Shown here: in pieces, positions 41,411 through 49,706 of the stretch
Numbering within the stretch: position 1 is the stretch's first letter
Layout: the number at the start of each line of letters is the position of its first letter
Assembly: GCA_019115665.1 (NCBI GenBank)
Contig: DXDD01000064.1
Location: forward strand, 1-60,457
Origin: Candidatus Eisenbergiella pullistercoris
GTDB lineage: Bacteria > Bacillota > Clostridia > Lachnospirales > Lachnospiraceae
Reading direction: 5' to 3'
Length of the DNA stretch: 60,457 nt
Translations under genes and position numbers: made by a program
The notes under the pieces: generated by a model
Seen by the model: only the letters and a program-made list of their open reading frames with translations
The model's database searches: none
What the model was told of the DNA's origin: nothing

Positions 41411-42727
41411 ATGGGAAATCGGCTCTCGGCAGGCTGGAAACGGGCGCTGTCATATTTCAGAAGAAACGGCATATCGGCCGCCGGGTGGGCTGTGGCGGAA
41501 CGGCTCCTGCAGGAGGCCGCTCAAAAGGGGTACGCCTATGCGCCTCCGACGCCGGAGGAGCAGAAGCGGCAGAGAAAAGAGGCGGAGGAATGGAAGGATC
41601 CGCCCCTTCTTTCTGTGGCGGTGCCGGCCTTTGAAACGCCTCCGGCCTATATGAACGCCCTGCTGGACAGCCTGCAGGCGCAGACCTGGCCGCACTGGGA
41701 GCTGGTGATCGCGGACGCGGGAAGCACGGACGCGCTGCGGGCTCTGGCGGAAGGCAGAGGGGATCAGCGGATCCGTTACCGGAAGCTTTCCGGCAATCTG
41801 GGGCTTGCGGGAAATACCAATGAGGCGCTGAAGGAGGTACGCGGCTCCTATACCGGCCTGCTGGATCACGACGACCTTCTGACGCCGGACGCTCTCTATG
41901 AGATGGCCTGCGCGCTGAAAGAAAGCAGGAAAAAGGGGATCGATCCCGTTTTTCTCTATTCGGACGAGGATAAGTGCGACGGAGAGGGAAAGCGCTTCTA
42001 CGAGCCGCATTACAAGCCGGACTTTAATCCGGATCTGCTCCTTTCCAACAATTATATCTGCCATTTCCTGATGCTTGAGACGGAAGCCTTCCGCAGGCTG
42101 AAGGAGCGTCCCGGCTATGACGGGGCGCAGGATTACGATCTGGTGCTTCGGGCGGCGGCCGGCGTGTTTTCCGGCGTTCCGGAAGCGGCCTTTGTCCATG
42201 TGCCTAAGGTGCTTTATCACTGGAGGTGCCACGAGTCCTCCACCGCCTCCAATCCGGAGAGCAAGCGGTATGCCTATGAAGCCGGCCGGCGTGCGCTGGA
42301 GGATTTCTGCGCCGCGCAGGGGTGGCAGGCCCGGGCGGAGGATACCGCGCATCTGGGCTTTTACCGCCTCAGCTATCAGCCGGATATTCTGGAGGTGAGG
42401 AGGGACGTGGGAGCAGCCGCGCAGCCTCTTCCGTCCCGCCTGGGCAGGCTCTGCAGCGGGATCTATGAGGCGGACGGCGGCATGCGCTATGCCGGCCTGC
42501 CGGCGGGCTTCAGCGGCTACATGCACCGGGCCGTCCTTTCGCAGGATGTGGAGACCGCGGACATCCGCGCCATGCGGGTGCGTCCGGAGCTGGAGGAGGA
42601 GCTTGGGAAGGCTCTGGAAGCGGTGAGACGGGGAGAGGATCCCGGGGAGACGAGCAGGGCCTTCTGCGAAAGCGTCAGAAAAAAGGGCCTGCGGATCTGC
42701 TGGCTTCCGGACAGGAAGCCGCTGTAA
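41411..42727 (+). CDS. GT2 family glycosyltransferase
   Basis: This 438-residue protein has a GT2 domain at about residues 70-300: LSVAVPAFETPPAYMNALL at its start, QAQTWPHWELVIADAGST, LLDHDDLL as the DxD-like site, YSDEDKCD, and YDLVLRAA with VLYHWRCHESS, typical of rhamnan assembly glycosyltransferases and close to the first domain of the split gene. The C-terminal 120 residues are less conserved. GAGGA lies about 5 nt before the ATG at 41411, while earlier in-frame ATGs have weaker contexts. It ends 15 bp before the next glycosyltransferase gene, so the two are co-translated. Donor and linkage are not known. Confidence 0.87.
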   Translation: MGNRLSAGWKRALSYFRRNGISAAGWAVAERLLQEAAQKGYAYAPPTPEEQKRQRKEAEEWKDPPLLSVAVPAFETPPAYMNALLDSLQAQTWPHWELVIADAGSTDALRALAEGRGDQRIRYRKLSGNLGLAGNTNEALKEVRGSYTGLLDHDDLLTPDALYEMACALKESRKKGIDPVFLYSDEDKCDGEGKRFYEPHYKPDFNPDLLLSNNYICHFLMLETEAFRRLKERPGYDGAQDYDLVLRAAAGVFSGVPEAAFVHVPKVLYHWRCHESSTASNPESKRYAYEAGRRALEDFCAAQGWQARAEDTAHLGFYRLSYQPDILEVRRDVGAAAQPLPSRLGRLCSGIYEADGGMRYAGLPAGFSGYMHRAVLSQDVETADIRAMRVRPELEEELGKALEAVRRGEDPGETSRAFCESVRKKGLRICWLPDRKPL

Positions 42728-42742
42728 CAGGAGGAGAACGGA

Positions 42743-43702
42743 TTGAAGACCACGGTGGTGATCCCCAATTACAACGGGAAGCAATATCTTGCGGCCTGCC
42801 TGAAGAGCCTGGAGGAGTCGGAAGAGAAACGGCCTGACGTGCTGGTGGTGGACAACGGCTCTGCGGACGGAAGCGACCGGGAGGCCGAAGAAGCGTTTCC
42901 GTGGGTCCGCCTGATCCGCTTTCCGGAAAACCGGGGCTTCGACGCGGCGGTAAACGAAGGGATCCGTCAGAGCCGTACGCCTTATGTGTTTCTTCTGAAT
43001 AACGACACGATCGTCCGCCCCGGCTGCATCAGCGCCCTGGAGGCCCGCATGGACCGGGAGAAAGAGCTGTTTTCCGTTTCCGCCCGTATGGTGGACATGA
43101 AGGATCCTTCGGTCATGGACGGCGCGGGGGATCTTTACAGCGCTCTCGGCTGGGCGTATGCCGTGGGCAAGGGAAAGCCGGCGGCGCGTTACGAAAAGCC
43201 TGTGCGGATTTTTTCCGCCTGCGCGGGCGCGGCCATCTACCGCAGAAGCATGCTGGAACGCACCGGCCTCTTTGACGAGCTTCATTTTGCCTATCTGGAG
43301 GATGTGGATCTGGGCTACCGGGCGCGCATCCTGGGCTTTGAGAACGCATACGAGCCGTCGGCCGTGGTGCTCCACGCGGGAAGCGCCACCAGCGGCTCCC
43401 GCTACAACGAATTCAAGATCCGCTATTCCGCAAGGAATAACGTGTATCTGATCTATAAAAACATGCCGGCTCTTCAGATTCTTCTGAACAGTCCCCTCCT
43501 TGCGGCCGGCTTTGCGGTCAAGCTTCTCTTTTTTCTGAAAAAGGGATATGGAAGGGCCTATGCGGAAGGCCTGCGGGAGGGCCTCATTCTGTGCGCTTCC
43601 CCGGAAGGGCGCGCCCGCCGGGTACGGTTCAAAGGAGGCAATCCGGGGAATTATATCAGAATACAGGCGCAGCTGTGGATCAATATCTTCCGGCGGCTGT
43701 GA
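42743..43702 (+). CDS. GT2 family glycosyltransferase (rhamnosyltransferase-like)
   Basis: This 319-residue protein is a typical single-domain GT2 of the rhamnosyltransferase type: TTVVIPNYNGKQYLAACL at the start, VVDNGSADGS, LLNNDTIV as metal site, ACAGAAIYRRSMLE, and LEDVDLGYRARILG. A C-terminal amphipathic segment (about 260-300) can associate with the membrane. Initiation at TTG 42743 is supported by AGGAGGAGAA immediately upstream. It probably transfers rhamnose or a related sugar to the lipid-linked glycan in the cytoplasm. The following 128-bp gap ends the glycosyltransferase run and contains the next promoter. Confidence 0.9.
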   Translation: MKTTVVIPNYNGKQYLAACLKSLEESEEKRPDVLVVDNGSADGSDREAEEAFPWVRLIRFPENRGFDAAVNEGIRQSRTPYVFLLNNDTIVRPGCISALEARMDREKELFSVSARMVDMKDPSVMDGAGDLYSALGWAYAVGKGKPAARYEKPVRIFSACAGAAIYRRSMLERTGLFDELHFAYLEDVDLGYRARILGFENAYEPSAVVLHAGSATSGSRYNEFKIRYSARNNVYLIYKNMPALQILLNSPLLAAGFAVKLLFFLKKGYGRAYAEGLREGLILCASPEGRARRVRFKGGNPGNYIRIQAQLWINIFRRL

Positions 43703-43771
43703 GCGCGGGGACGCCTCCGCGGGAGAGGAAGCCGCCGCATTTTCATGCCGGATTTCTTAATAAAATTTAAG

Positions 43772-43800
43772 TTGTGCTTTTTTGTCGGATATTGTACAAT
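43772..43800 (+). promoter_or_regulatory. Promoter of the WbaP-like/LCP genes
   Basis: TTGTGC (43772-43777), a 17-bp spacer and TACAAT (43795-43800). The start of transcription would lie about 25 nt before the ATG at 43831. It suggests the initiating transferase and LCP ligase can be expressed separately from the upstream assembly genes. Confidence 0.6.
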
Positions 43801-43830
43801 ACAGGTTGTACATGGGAAACGGGTGAAGCC

Positions 43831-45258
43831 ATGATAAAGGATAACCAGCAGTATTTTAACCGACTGCATGTTATAGTGGACGCGCTGGTGATCGCAGGCT
43901 CCTATATACTTGCATGGTATCTCTGGATAGGAAGGAACAGAACAGGTACGGGCGCCGCGGTAGGCGTGCTGGATATGGGGATCTATTTCAGCGCGCTGTA
44001 TTTTGTTGTGCCCGGATATCTGATCCTCTACTACTGGTTCCGGCTGTATTCCCCGAAGCGGGTCCAGAGAAGCGAGACGGAGATCCTGAACGTGTTCAAG
44101 GCAAACATCGTGGGGATGACCGTTTTTCTGGCGATCCTGTTCATGGCGAACGACTGGCGGCAGCTGCAGCTGCAGCATTTCTCGCGTGGCATGGTGGCTC
44201 TGTTTACCGGCATCAATACGGTGAGCACGCTGCTGATGCGGGCTTTCATCCGTTACTGCCTGCATTTTATGCGCAAAAAGGGCTACAACCGCAAATATAT
44301 TCTTCTGGTGGGATATTCCCGCGCGGCGGAGGAATATATCAACCGGATCAACAGCAACCCGCACTGGGGATATGTGGTAAGAGGGATTCTGGATGATAAG
44401 GTTCCCAGGGGCGCAACCTATAAGGGAGTGAAGGTGCTCGGATCCATCAATAATCTTCTGTACATCCTGCCGGAAAACAAGCTGGACGAGATCGCGATCA
44501 CCCTGTCGCTGGAGGATTACGACCGTCTGGAGGCGCTGGTGGACCTGTGTGAAAAATCCGGCGTGCATACCAAGTTCATACCGGACTACAACAGCCTGAT
44601 CCCGGGACATCCTTATATGGAGGATCTGATGGGGCTTCCCGTGATCAACATCCGTTATGTGCCCCTGACCAATACCATGAGCGCCTTTGCCAAGCGGTGC
44701 GTGGATCTGGCCGGCTCCTTTTTCGGGCTGATCCTGATCTCGCCCCTGCTCCTTACGGTGGCGTTCCTGGTGAAATTCACCAGCCCCGGCCCCGTCATTT
44801 TCAAGCAGGAGCGGGTGGGGCTGCACAACAAGCCCTTTATGATGTACAAGTTCCGCACCATGTACCAGCAGCAGCCCGGAGAGGAAAAGAAGGGCTGGAC
44901 GGTAAAGGGGGATCCGCGGGTGACAAAGGTCGGCGGATTTCTGCGCAGAACCAGCATCGACGAGCTTCCTCAGCTGTTCAACGTGCTGAAGGGAGATATG
45001 AGCCTGGTGGGGCCGCGCCCGGAACGGCCTCAGTTTGTGGAAAAATTCAAAGAAGAGATCCCGCGCTATATGATCAAGCATCAGGTGCGGCCGGGGATGA
45101 CCGGATGGGCGCAGATCAACGGCTACCGGGGAGACACCTCCATCCGCAAGCGGATCGAATACGACATCTATTACATCGAAAACTGGAGCATGGCATTTGA
45201 TATCAAAATCCTTTTCCTGACCTTCTTTAAAGGATTTATCAATGAGAATGCCTATTAG
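43831..45258 (+). CDS. Undecaprenyl-phosphate glucose/galactose phosphotransferase (WbaP-like)
   Basis: This 475-residue polyprenyl glycosylphosphotransferase starts glycan synthesis by moving a sugar 1-phosphate onto undecaprenyl phosphate. It has about four N-terminal helices, a Rossmann-type CoA_binding_3 region (about 140-260), a fifth helix at about 290, and the catalytic bacterial sugar transferase domain: FKQERVGLHNKPFMMYKFRTM, TSIDELPQLFNVLKGDMSLVGPRPE and RPGMTGWAQINGYRG. The Asp-Glu of SIDELPQ is the catalytic pair. The ATG at 43831 has GGGTGA upstream; earlier codons fall in the promoter. Its sugar is probably glucose or galactose, judged from the family. Confidence 0.93.
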   Translation: MIKDNQQYFNRLHVIVDALVIAGSYILAWYLWIGRNRTGTGAAVGVLDMGIYFSALYFVVPGYLILYYWFRLYSPKRVQRSETEILNVFKANIVGMTVFLAILFMANDWRQLQLQHFSRGMVALFTGINTVSTLLMRAFIRYCLHFMRKKGYNRKYILLVGYSRAAEEYINRINSNPHWGYVVRGILDDKVPRGATYKGVKVLGSINNLLYILPENKLDEIAITLSLEDYDRLEALVDLCEKSGVHTKFIPDYNSLIPGHPYMEDLMGLPVINIRYVPLTNTMSAFAKRCVDLAGSFFGLILISPLLLTVAFLVKFTSPGPVIFKQERVGLHNKPFMMYKFRTMYQQQPGEEKKGWTVKGDPRVTKVGGFLRRTSIDELPQLFNVLKGDMSLVGPRPERPQFVEKFKEEIPRYMIKHQVRPGMTGWAQINGYRGDTSIRKRIEYDIYYIENWSMAFDIKILFLTFFKGFINENAY

Positions 45259-45296
45259 CCGTCAGATAGAAAAGAGAAAGAAACAGGAGAGAAAAT

Positions 45297-46574
45297 ATGG
45301 CATCATCAACAAGAAACGAGGGAACCCGCAGAACGAGCACAGGACGCTCCTCAGGCGGGAGCCGGCGGACTTCCGGCGGAGAGCGGCGTTCCTCCCGCAG
45401 AGATTACGACGCCTACGACGAGGAGAGAAGCTATTCCTCATCGGGCCGCAGGAGCTCTTCCTCCTCCCGCAGAACTTCCGGAGACGGCAGACGCACATCC
45501 TCCGGCGGCCGGAGAAGCCAGTCCCGTAAGAAGAAAACGAATCCGACGAAGCGCGTCATCCTGTTCAGCGTGGAGATCCTCGCCCTGGTGGTGCTTGCTC
45601 TTGTACTCTGGGCGGTGGGAAAGCAGGACGCGGTCCAGCACATCACCATCAATGAAAGCCAGATCGTGGAAAACATGAACGAGGGCGTGGAGCAGAACGA
45701 GGTCATGCAGGGCTACCGGAACATCGCCCTGTTCGGACTGGACGCCAGAGACGACGATCTGAAGAAGGGAAACCGCTCCGACACCATCATGATCGCCTCC
45801 ATCAATCAGGATACCGACGAGGTGAAGCTGGTCAGCGTCTACCGCGACACCTATCTGAACCTGAGCAACGATTCCTACAACAAATGCAACGCGGCCTACG
45901 CGGCCGGAGGTCCGGAGCAGGCCATCCTCATGCTGAACATGAATCTGGACATGAACATCACGGAGTACATCAGCATCAACTTCAACGGTCTGATCGAGCT
46001 GGTGGATTCGCTGGGCGGCGTGCAGATCAACGTGGAGGAAGCGGAGATCGAGCATCTGAACGACTATCAGAAGAGCATGTTCAGCACGGAAAGCAGGGTG
46101 GTGCTCTCCGAAGACTATACGCCCGTAACGAAGTCCGGGCTTCAGACGCTGAACGGCATGCAGGCCACCGCCTACTGCCGGATCCGCGCCACTGCGGGAG
46201 ATGACTTCCGCCGTGCGGAAAGACAGCGTACCGTGCTGCTGGCCTGTCTGGAGAAAGCCAAGAGCGCTTCCTTCTCCCAGCTGGAGTCCGCGCTGAACAG
46301 CGTGCTTCCGCATGTGGCGACCAATCTGGATACGGCGGAGATCCTGAGCGTGCTGCAGGAGGTCGGAAACTATACCGTTACAGGAACGGACGGATTCCCG
46401 TTTGAAGATACCCGTACCACGGGAACGCTGGGAAGCAAGGGAAGCTGCGTCATTCCTGTCGATCTGGAAGCGAACGTGGTCGCGCTTCATAATTTCCTTT
46501 TTGAGGAGGAGTACACTCCCTCCGAACAGGTGAAGTCCTACAGCGCGAAGATTTCCAGCGATACCGGATATTAA
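45297..46574 (+). CDS. LytR-CpsA-Psr (LCP) family wall-polymer ligase
   Basis: This 425-residue protein has a Ser/Arg-rich cytoplasmic tail (1-80), one membrane helix (about 85-105) and an extracellular LCP domain (about 140-330). LCP enzymes move lipid-linked polymers onto peptidoglycan. Conserved residues are in LFGLDARDDDLKKGNRSDTIMIASI, VSVYRDTYL and YCRIRATAGDDFRRAERQR, the Arg/Asp set that binds the pyrophosphate. GGAGAG lies before the ATG at 45297, 38 bp after the WbaP-like gene. It probably attaches the rhamnose-type glycan of this locus, so the polymer is inferred to be wall-linked. A terminator follows. Confidence 0.93.
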   Translation: MASSTRNEGTRRTSTGRSSGGSRRTSGGERRSSRRDYDAYDEERSYSSSGRRSSSSSRRTSGDGRRTSSGGRRSQSRKKKTNPTKRVILFSVEILALVVLALVLWAVGKQDAVQHITINESQIVENMNEGVEQNEVMQGYRNIALFGLDARDDDLKKGNRSDTIMIASINQDTDEVKLVSVYRDTYLNLSNDSYNKCNAAYAAGGPEQAILMLNMNLDMNITEYISINFNGLIELVDSLGGVQINVEEAEIEHLNDYQKSMFSTESRVVLSEDYTPVTKSGLQTLNGMQATAYCRIRATAGDDFRRAERQRTVLLACLEKAKSASFSQLESALNSVLPHVATNLDTAEILSVLQEVGNYTVTGTDGFPFEDTRTTGTLGSKGSCVIPVDLEANVVALHNFLFEEEYTPSEQVKSYSAKISSDTGY

Positions 46575-46601
46575 ATTCACAGAGGATCATAGAAAAAGCT
46601 G

Positions 46602-46628
46602 AAGGGGGCTGCGATACGCCCCCTTTTT
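46602..46628 (+). terminator. Rho-independent terminator after the LCP gene
   Basis: GGGGGC (46604-46609) and GCCCCC (46618-46623) flank an 8-nt loop; two flanking A-T pairs extend the stem, and TTTTT follows. It marks the end of the WbaP-LCP unit. Confidence 0.85.
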
Positions 46629-46665
46629 CTGTATAAAGCGTGAGAACGGAGAGGGGAACGGACCG

Positions 46666-47598
46666 ATGAAGATCGATGTGATCATCCCGACCTACCGGCC
46701 GGGGAAAAAATTTCTGGAGCTGATGAAGCGGCTTTCGGAACAGACCGTGAAGGCGGACCGGATCATCATCATGAATACGGAGGAAAAATATTTCGACGGT
46801 TTTCTGTACGGGACGGACTTCGCCAGGGAATATCCGGAGGCGGAGGTGCATCATCTGTCCAAACGGGAATATGACCACGGCGGCACGAGGGACCGGGCTG
46901 CGGGAAAAAGCACCGCGGAGCTTTTCCTGTGCCTGACGGACGATGCGGTTCCGGCGGACGGGCGGCTGATCGAGCGGCTCCGGGACGCCCTCTGTCAGTC
47001 GGAGGATATCGCCGTGGCCTATGCCAGACAGCTTCCGGGAAAGGACAGCGGGGAGATCGAGCGCTATACCCGGGCCTTCAACTATCCGCCGGAGAGCTGC
47101 GTCAAGGGACAGGAGCAGCTTGGGACGATGGGGATCAAGACCTATTTCTGCTCCAATGTGTGCGCCATGTACCGGAAGGATGTGTTCCGGAAGCTGGGCG
47201 GATTTGAGAAGCATACCATTTTCAATGAGGACATGATCTATGCGGCGAAGGCCGTGAAGGCGGGCTACCGGATCGCTTATGCGGCGGAGGCCTGCGTGTA
47301 TCACTCCCACAGCTATACGGCAAAGGAGCAGTTCCACCGGAATTTTGACAACGGCGTGTCGCAGGCCCAGCATCCGGAGGTTTTTGCCGGGGTTTCCTCC
47401 GAGTCGGAGGGCATAAAAATGATAAGGAAGACCGCGGCTCATCTGTGGAAAAGCAGAAAGCCATGGCAGGTGCTCAGGCTCATCGCGGACTGCGCGGCCA
47501 GGTATCTGGGATTTTTCCTGGGAAAGCATTACAGGAGCCTGCCGGCGGGACTGGTGATCCGCTGCAGCATGAACCGGGATTACTGGAAACGACGATAA
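46666..47598 (+). CDS. GT2 family glycosyltransferase
   Basis: This 310-residue protein is a single-domain GT2: KIDVIIPTYRPGKKFLELM, FDGFLYGTDFAREY, and REYDHGGTRDRAA with LCLTDDAVP as the metal site. The DHGGTRDRA signature is common in rhamnosyltransferases, and CSNVCAMYRKDVFRKLGGF with FNEDMIYAAKAVKAG forms the acceptor part. GGAGAGGGGA lies before the ATG at 46666. It lies between a terminator and glmS; TATAAA at 46632-46637 may be its -10 box. It probably contributes to the same surface polymer. Confidence 0.9.
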   Translation: MKIDVIIPTYRPGKKFLELMKRLSEQTVKADRIIIMNTEEKYFDGFLYGTDFAREYPEAEVHHLSKREYDHGGTRDRAAGKSTAELFLCLTDDAVPADGRLIERLRDALCQSEDIAVAYARQLPGKDSGEIERYTRAFNYPPESCVKGQEQLGTMGIKTYFCSNVCAMYRKDVFRKLGGFEKHTIFNEDMIYAAKAVKAGYRIAYAAEACVYHSHSYTAKEQFHRNFDNGVSQAQHPEVFAGVSSESEGIKMIRKTAAHLWKSRKPWQVLRLIADCAARYLGFFLGKHYRSLPAGLVIRCSMNRDYWKRR

Positions 47599-47655
47599 TC
47601 CCGGAAGAAAACGGGAAAAAGGAGAGTGCCGCCGCGCGGCAGAATGGAGGAAATC

Positions 47656-49482
47656 ATGTGCGGAATCGTAGGCTACGTTGGAAAAGAGCAGGCTGCCCCC
47701 ATCATCCTGGACGGCCTGGCAAGGCTGGAATACCGGGGATATGACTCCGCCGGGATGGCGGTTTTTGACGGGGAAAAGATACATATCACCAAATCCGTGG
47801 GAAGGCTGAAGGCGCTGAGCGAGCTCACCCACGACGGAGCGGCCATGCCGGGGACGGCGGGGATCGGCCATACCCGCTGGGCGACCCACGGCGCGCCCAG
47901 CAATGTGAACGCCCATCCTCATTTCAATGAAAAGGGCACCATCGCCGTAGTCCACAACGGCATCATCGAGAATTACCTGACGCTGAAGAACCGGATGATC
48001 CGGAGAGGCTATCATTTTATCTCCGAAACGGATACGGAGGTTCTGGCCCATATGCTGGATTATTATTACAAGGGCGATCCCATGGCTGCCATCACCAAGG
48101 TGCTGCACCGGGTGGAGGGCTCCTACGCGCTGGGCATTCTGTTCGCCGATTTTCCCGGAGAGCTGTTCGCCGTGCGCAAGGACAGCCCGCTGATCGTGGG
48201 GCAGAACGGAAACGGCTGCTTTATCGCTTCCGATGTGCCCGCCATCCTGCGCTATACCAGGACCGTGACCTACATTGAAAACCAGGAGATCGTGCGGCTG
48301 ACTCCGGAGGGCTTTCATGTATACAATGTGGACGCGGAGGAGATGGAGAAGCAGTCCGTCACCATCGACTGGGACGCGGAAGCGGCGGAAAAGGCCGGAT
48401 ACGAGCATTTCATGCTCAAGGAAATGTATGAACAGCCCAAAACGGCGGCGGATACGGCCAGCCCAAGGATTCGCAAAAATGAGATCGTGATCGAGGAGCT
48501 GGGGATGACGGACGAGGAGCTGCTGCAGATCAGGAAGATCCATATCGTGGCCTGCGGCTCCGCCTATCATGCGGGCGTGACCGGAAAATACGTGCTGGAG
48601 GGCATGGCCCGGATCCCCGTGGAGGTAGATCTGGCCAGCGAATTCCGCTACCGGGATCCCATCCTGGAGGAGGGGGCCATGGTGATCGTGATCAGCCAGT
48701 CCGGCGAGACGGCGGATTCCCTTGCCGCCCTGCGGGAAGCGAAGAAACGGGGCTTTTCGGTGCTGGGCATCGTGAACGTGGTGGGAAGCTCCATCGCCCG
48801 TGAGGCGGACCATGTGATGTATACCTGGGCCGGGCCGGAGATCGCCGTCGCCACCACCAAGGCCTACAGCGCCCAGCTCATCGCCCTCTACCTGCTCGCC
48901 ATGAAGTTCGCCCGCGTGCGCCATACGGTGACGGAGGAGGAATTTTCCGAGATGCTGGGCGACCTGCGCCGCCTGCCGGATCAGATCGAGATGCTGCTTA
49001 ATAACCAGAACCGGATCCAGCGCTTCGCCAACCGCTACATCGCGGCGAAGGAGGTCTTTTTCATCGGCCGGGGCATCGATTACGCCATCTCCATGGAGGG
49101 CTCGCTCAAGCTGAAGGAAATTTCCTACATCCATTCCGAGGCCTATGCGGCAGGCGAGCTGAAGCACGGTACCATTTCCCTGATCGAGGAGGGAACGCTT
49201 GTTGCGGCTGTGGCGACCCAGCCCGCCCTGTACCAGAAGATCATCAGCAACATGGTGGAGGTGAAGTCCCGCGGGGCCTTCGTCCTTGCCGTAACGAACG
49301 AGGGAAACCGGGAGATCGAGAAGGCGGCGGACTATGTGATCTATATCCCGATCACCAACCGTTTCTTTGCCAACTCCCTGGCCATCATTCCCCTGCAGCT
49401 GTTCAGCTATTATGTGGCGGTAGGAAAGGGCTGCGATGTGGATAAGCCCAGGAATCTGGCGAAGTCTGTGACGGTGGAATAA
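47656..49482 (+). CDS. glmS: Glutamine-fructose-6-phosphate aminotransferase (isomerizing)
   Basis: GlmS makes glucosamine 6-phosphate from fructose 6-phosphate and glutamine, the entry to UDP-GlcNAc and so to peptidoglycan and glycans. The 608-residue protein begins MCGIVGYVG, with Cys2 as the glutaminase nucleophile, and has two SIS domains with SGETADSL and the C-terminal KPRNLAKSVTVE. GGAGGAAATC lies before the ATG at 47656. No glmS ribozyme is recognisable in the 57-bp gap, so feedback by that route is unlikely here. It follows a glycosyltransferase gene and completes the precursor supply of this locus. Confidence 0.97.
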   Translation: MCGIVGYVGKEQAAPIILDGLARLEYRGYDSAGMAVFDGEKIHITKSVGRLKALSELTHDGAAMPGTAGIGHTRWATHGAPSNVNAHPHFNEKGTIAVVHNGIIENYLTLKNRMIRRGYHFISETDTEVLAHMLDYYYKGDPMAAITKVLHRVEGSYALGILFADFPGELFAVRKDSPLIVGQNGNGCFIASDVPAILRYTRTVTYIENQEIVRLTPEGFHVYNVDAEEMEKQSVTIDWDAEAAEKAGYEHFMLKEMYEQPKTAADTASPRIRKNEIVIEELGMTDEELLQIRKIHIVACGSAYHAGVTGKYVLEGMARIPVEVDLASEFRYRDPILEEGAMVIVISQSGETADSLAALREAKKRGFSVLGIVNVVGSSIAREADHVMYTWAGPEIAVATTKAYSAQLIALYLLAMKFARVRHTVTEEEFSEMLGDLRRLPDQIEMLLNNQNRIQRFANRYIAAKEVFFIGRGIDYAISMEGSLKLKEISYIHSEAYAAGELKHGTISLIEEGTLVAAVATQPALYQKIISNMVEVKSRGAFVLAVTNEGNREIEKAADYVIYIPITNRFFANSLAIIPLQLFSYYVAVGKGCDVDKPRNLAKSVTVE

Positions 49483-49706
49483 GCTCCCTGCGCGGGTTTT
49501 TATATTTTTTCAAGAGATCTGTCACAGTTTGAACACAAATACCCGATATACTAAAGACTGAGACAGAGGATCGGCGGGGTCCGCAGGCGGCCGGGGGCTG
49601 AAACCTGCCCGGCGGTCGAGACATGTCCGGCAGGCCGGGACCTGCCCGGCAGGCAGCAGCGGAACCGCTGTCAGAAAAAGAAAACGGAAGAAAAGAGGAA
49701 ACAGTC

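Noticed and set aside
47599-47655. glmS ribozyme
   Set aside because: Only 57 bp separate glmS from the previous stop, far less than the ribozyme core needs, and the conserved core sequence is not there.
46450-49167. A 905-codon open frame on the strand opposite glmS and a glycosyltransferase gene
   Set aside because: It mirrors two well-supported genes in high-GC sequence, has no RBS and no recognisable domain. Similar antisense frames opposite xfp (7629-9374), the phosphohexomutase (39422-41374) and the glycosyltransferases (41450-43375) were dismissed for the same reason.
49483-49706. Terminator after glmS and full promoter for the htrA-like gene
   Set aside because: CCCTGCGCGGG followed by T-runs forms only a three-pair stem, and TATACT near 49547 lacks a -35 at 16-18 bp. 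Neither is good enough for its own feature.
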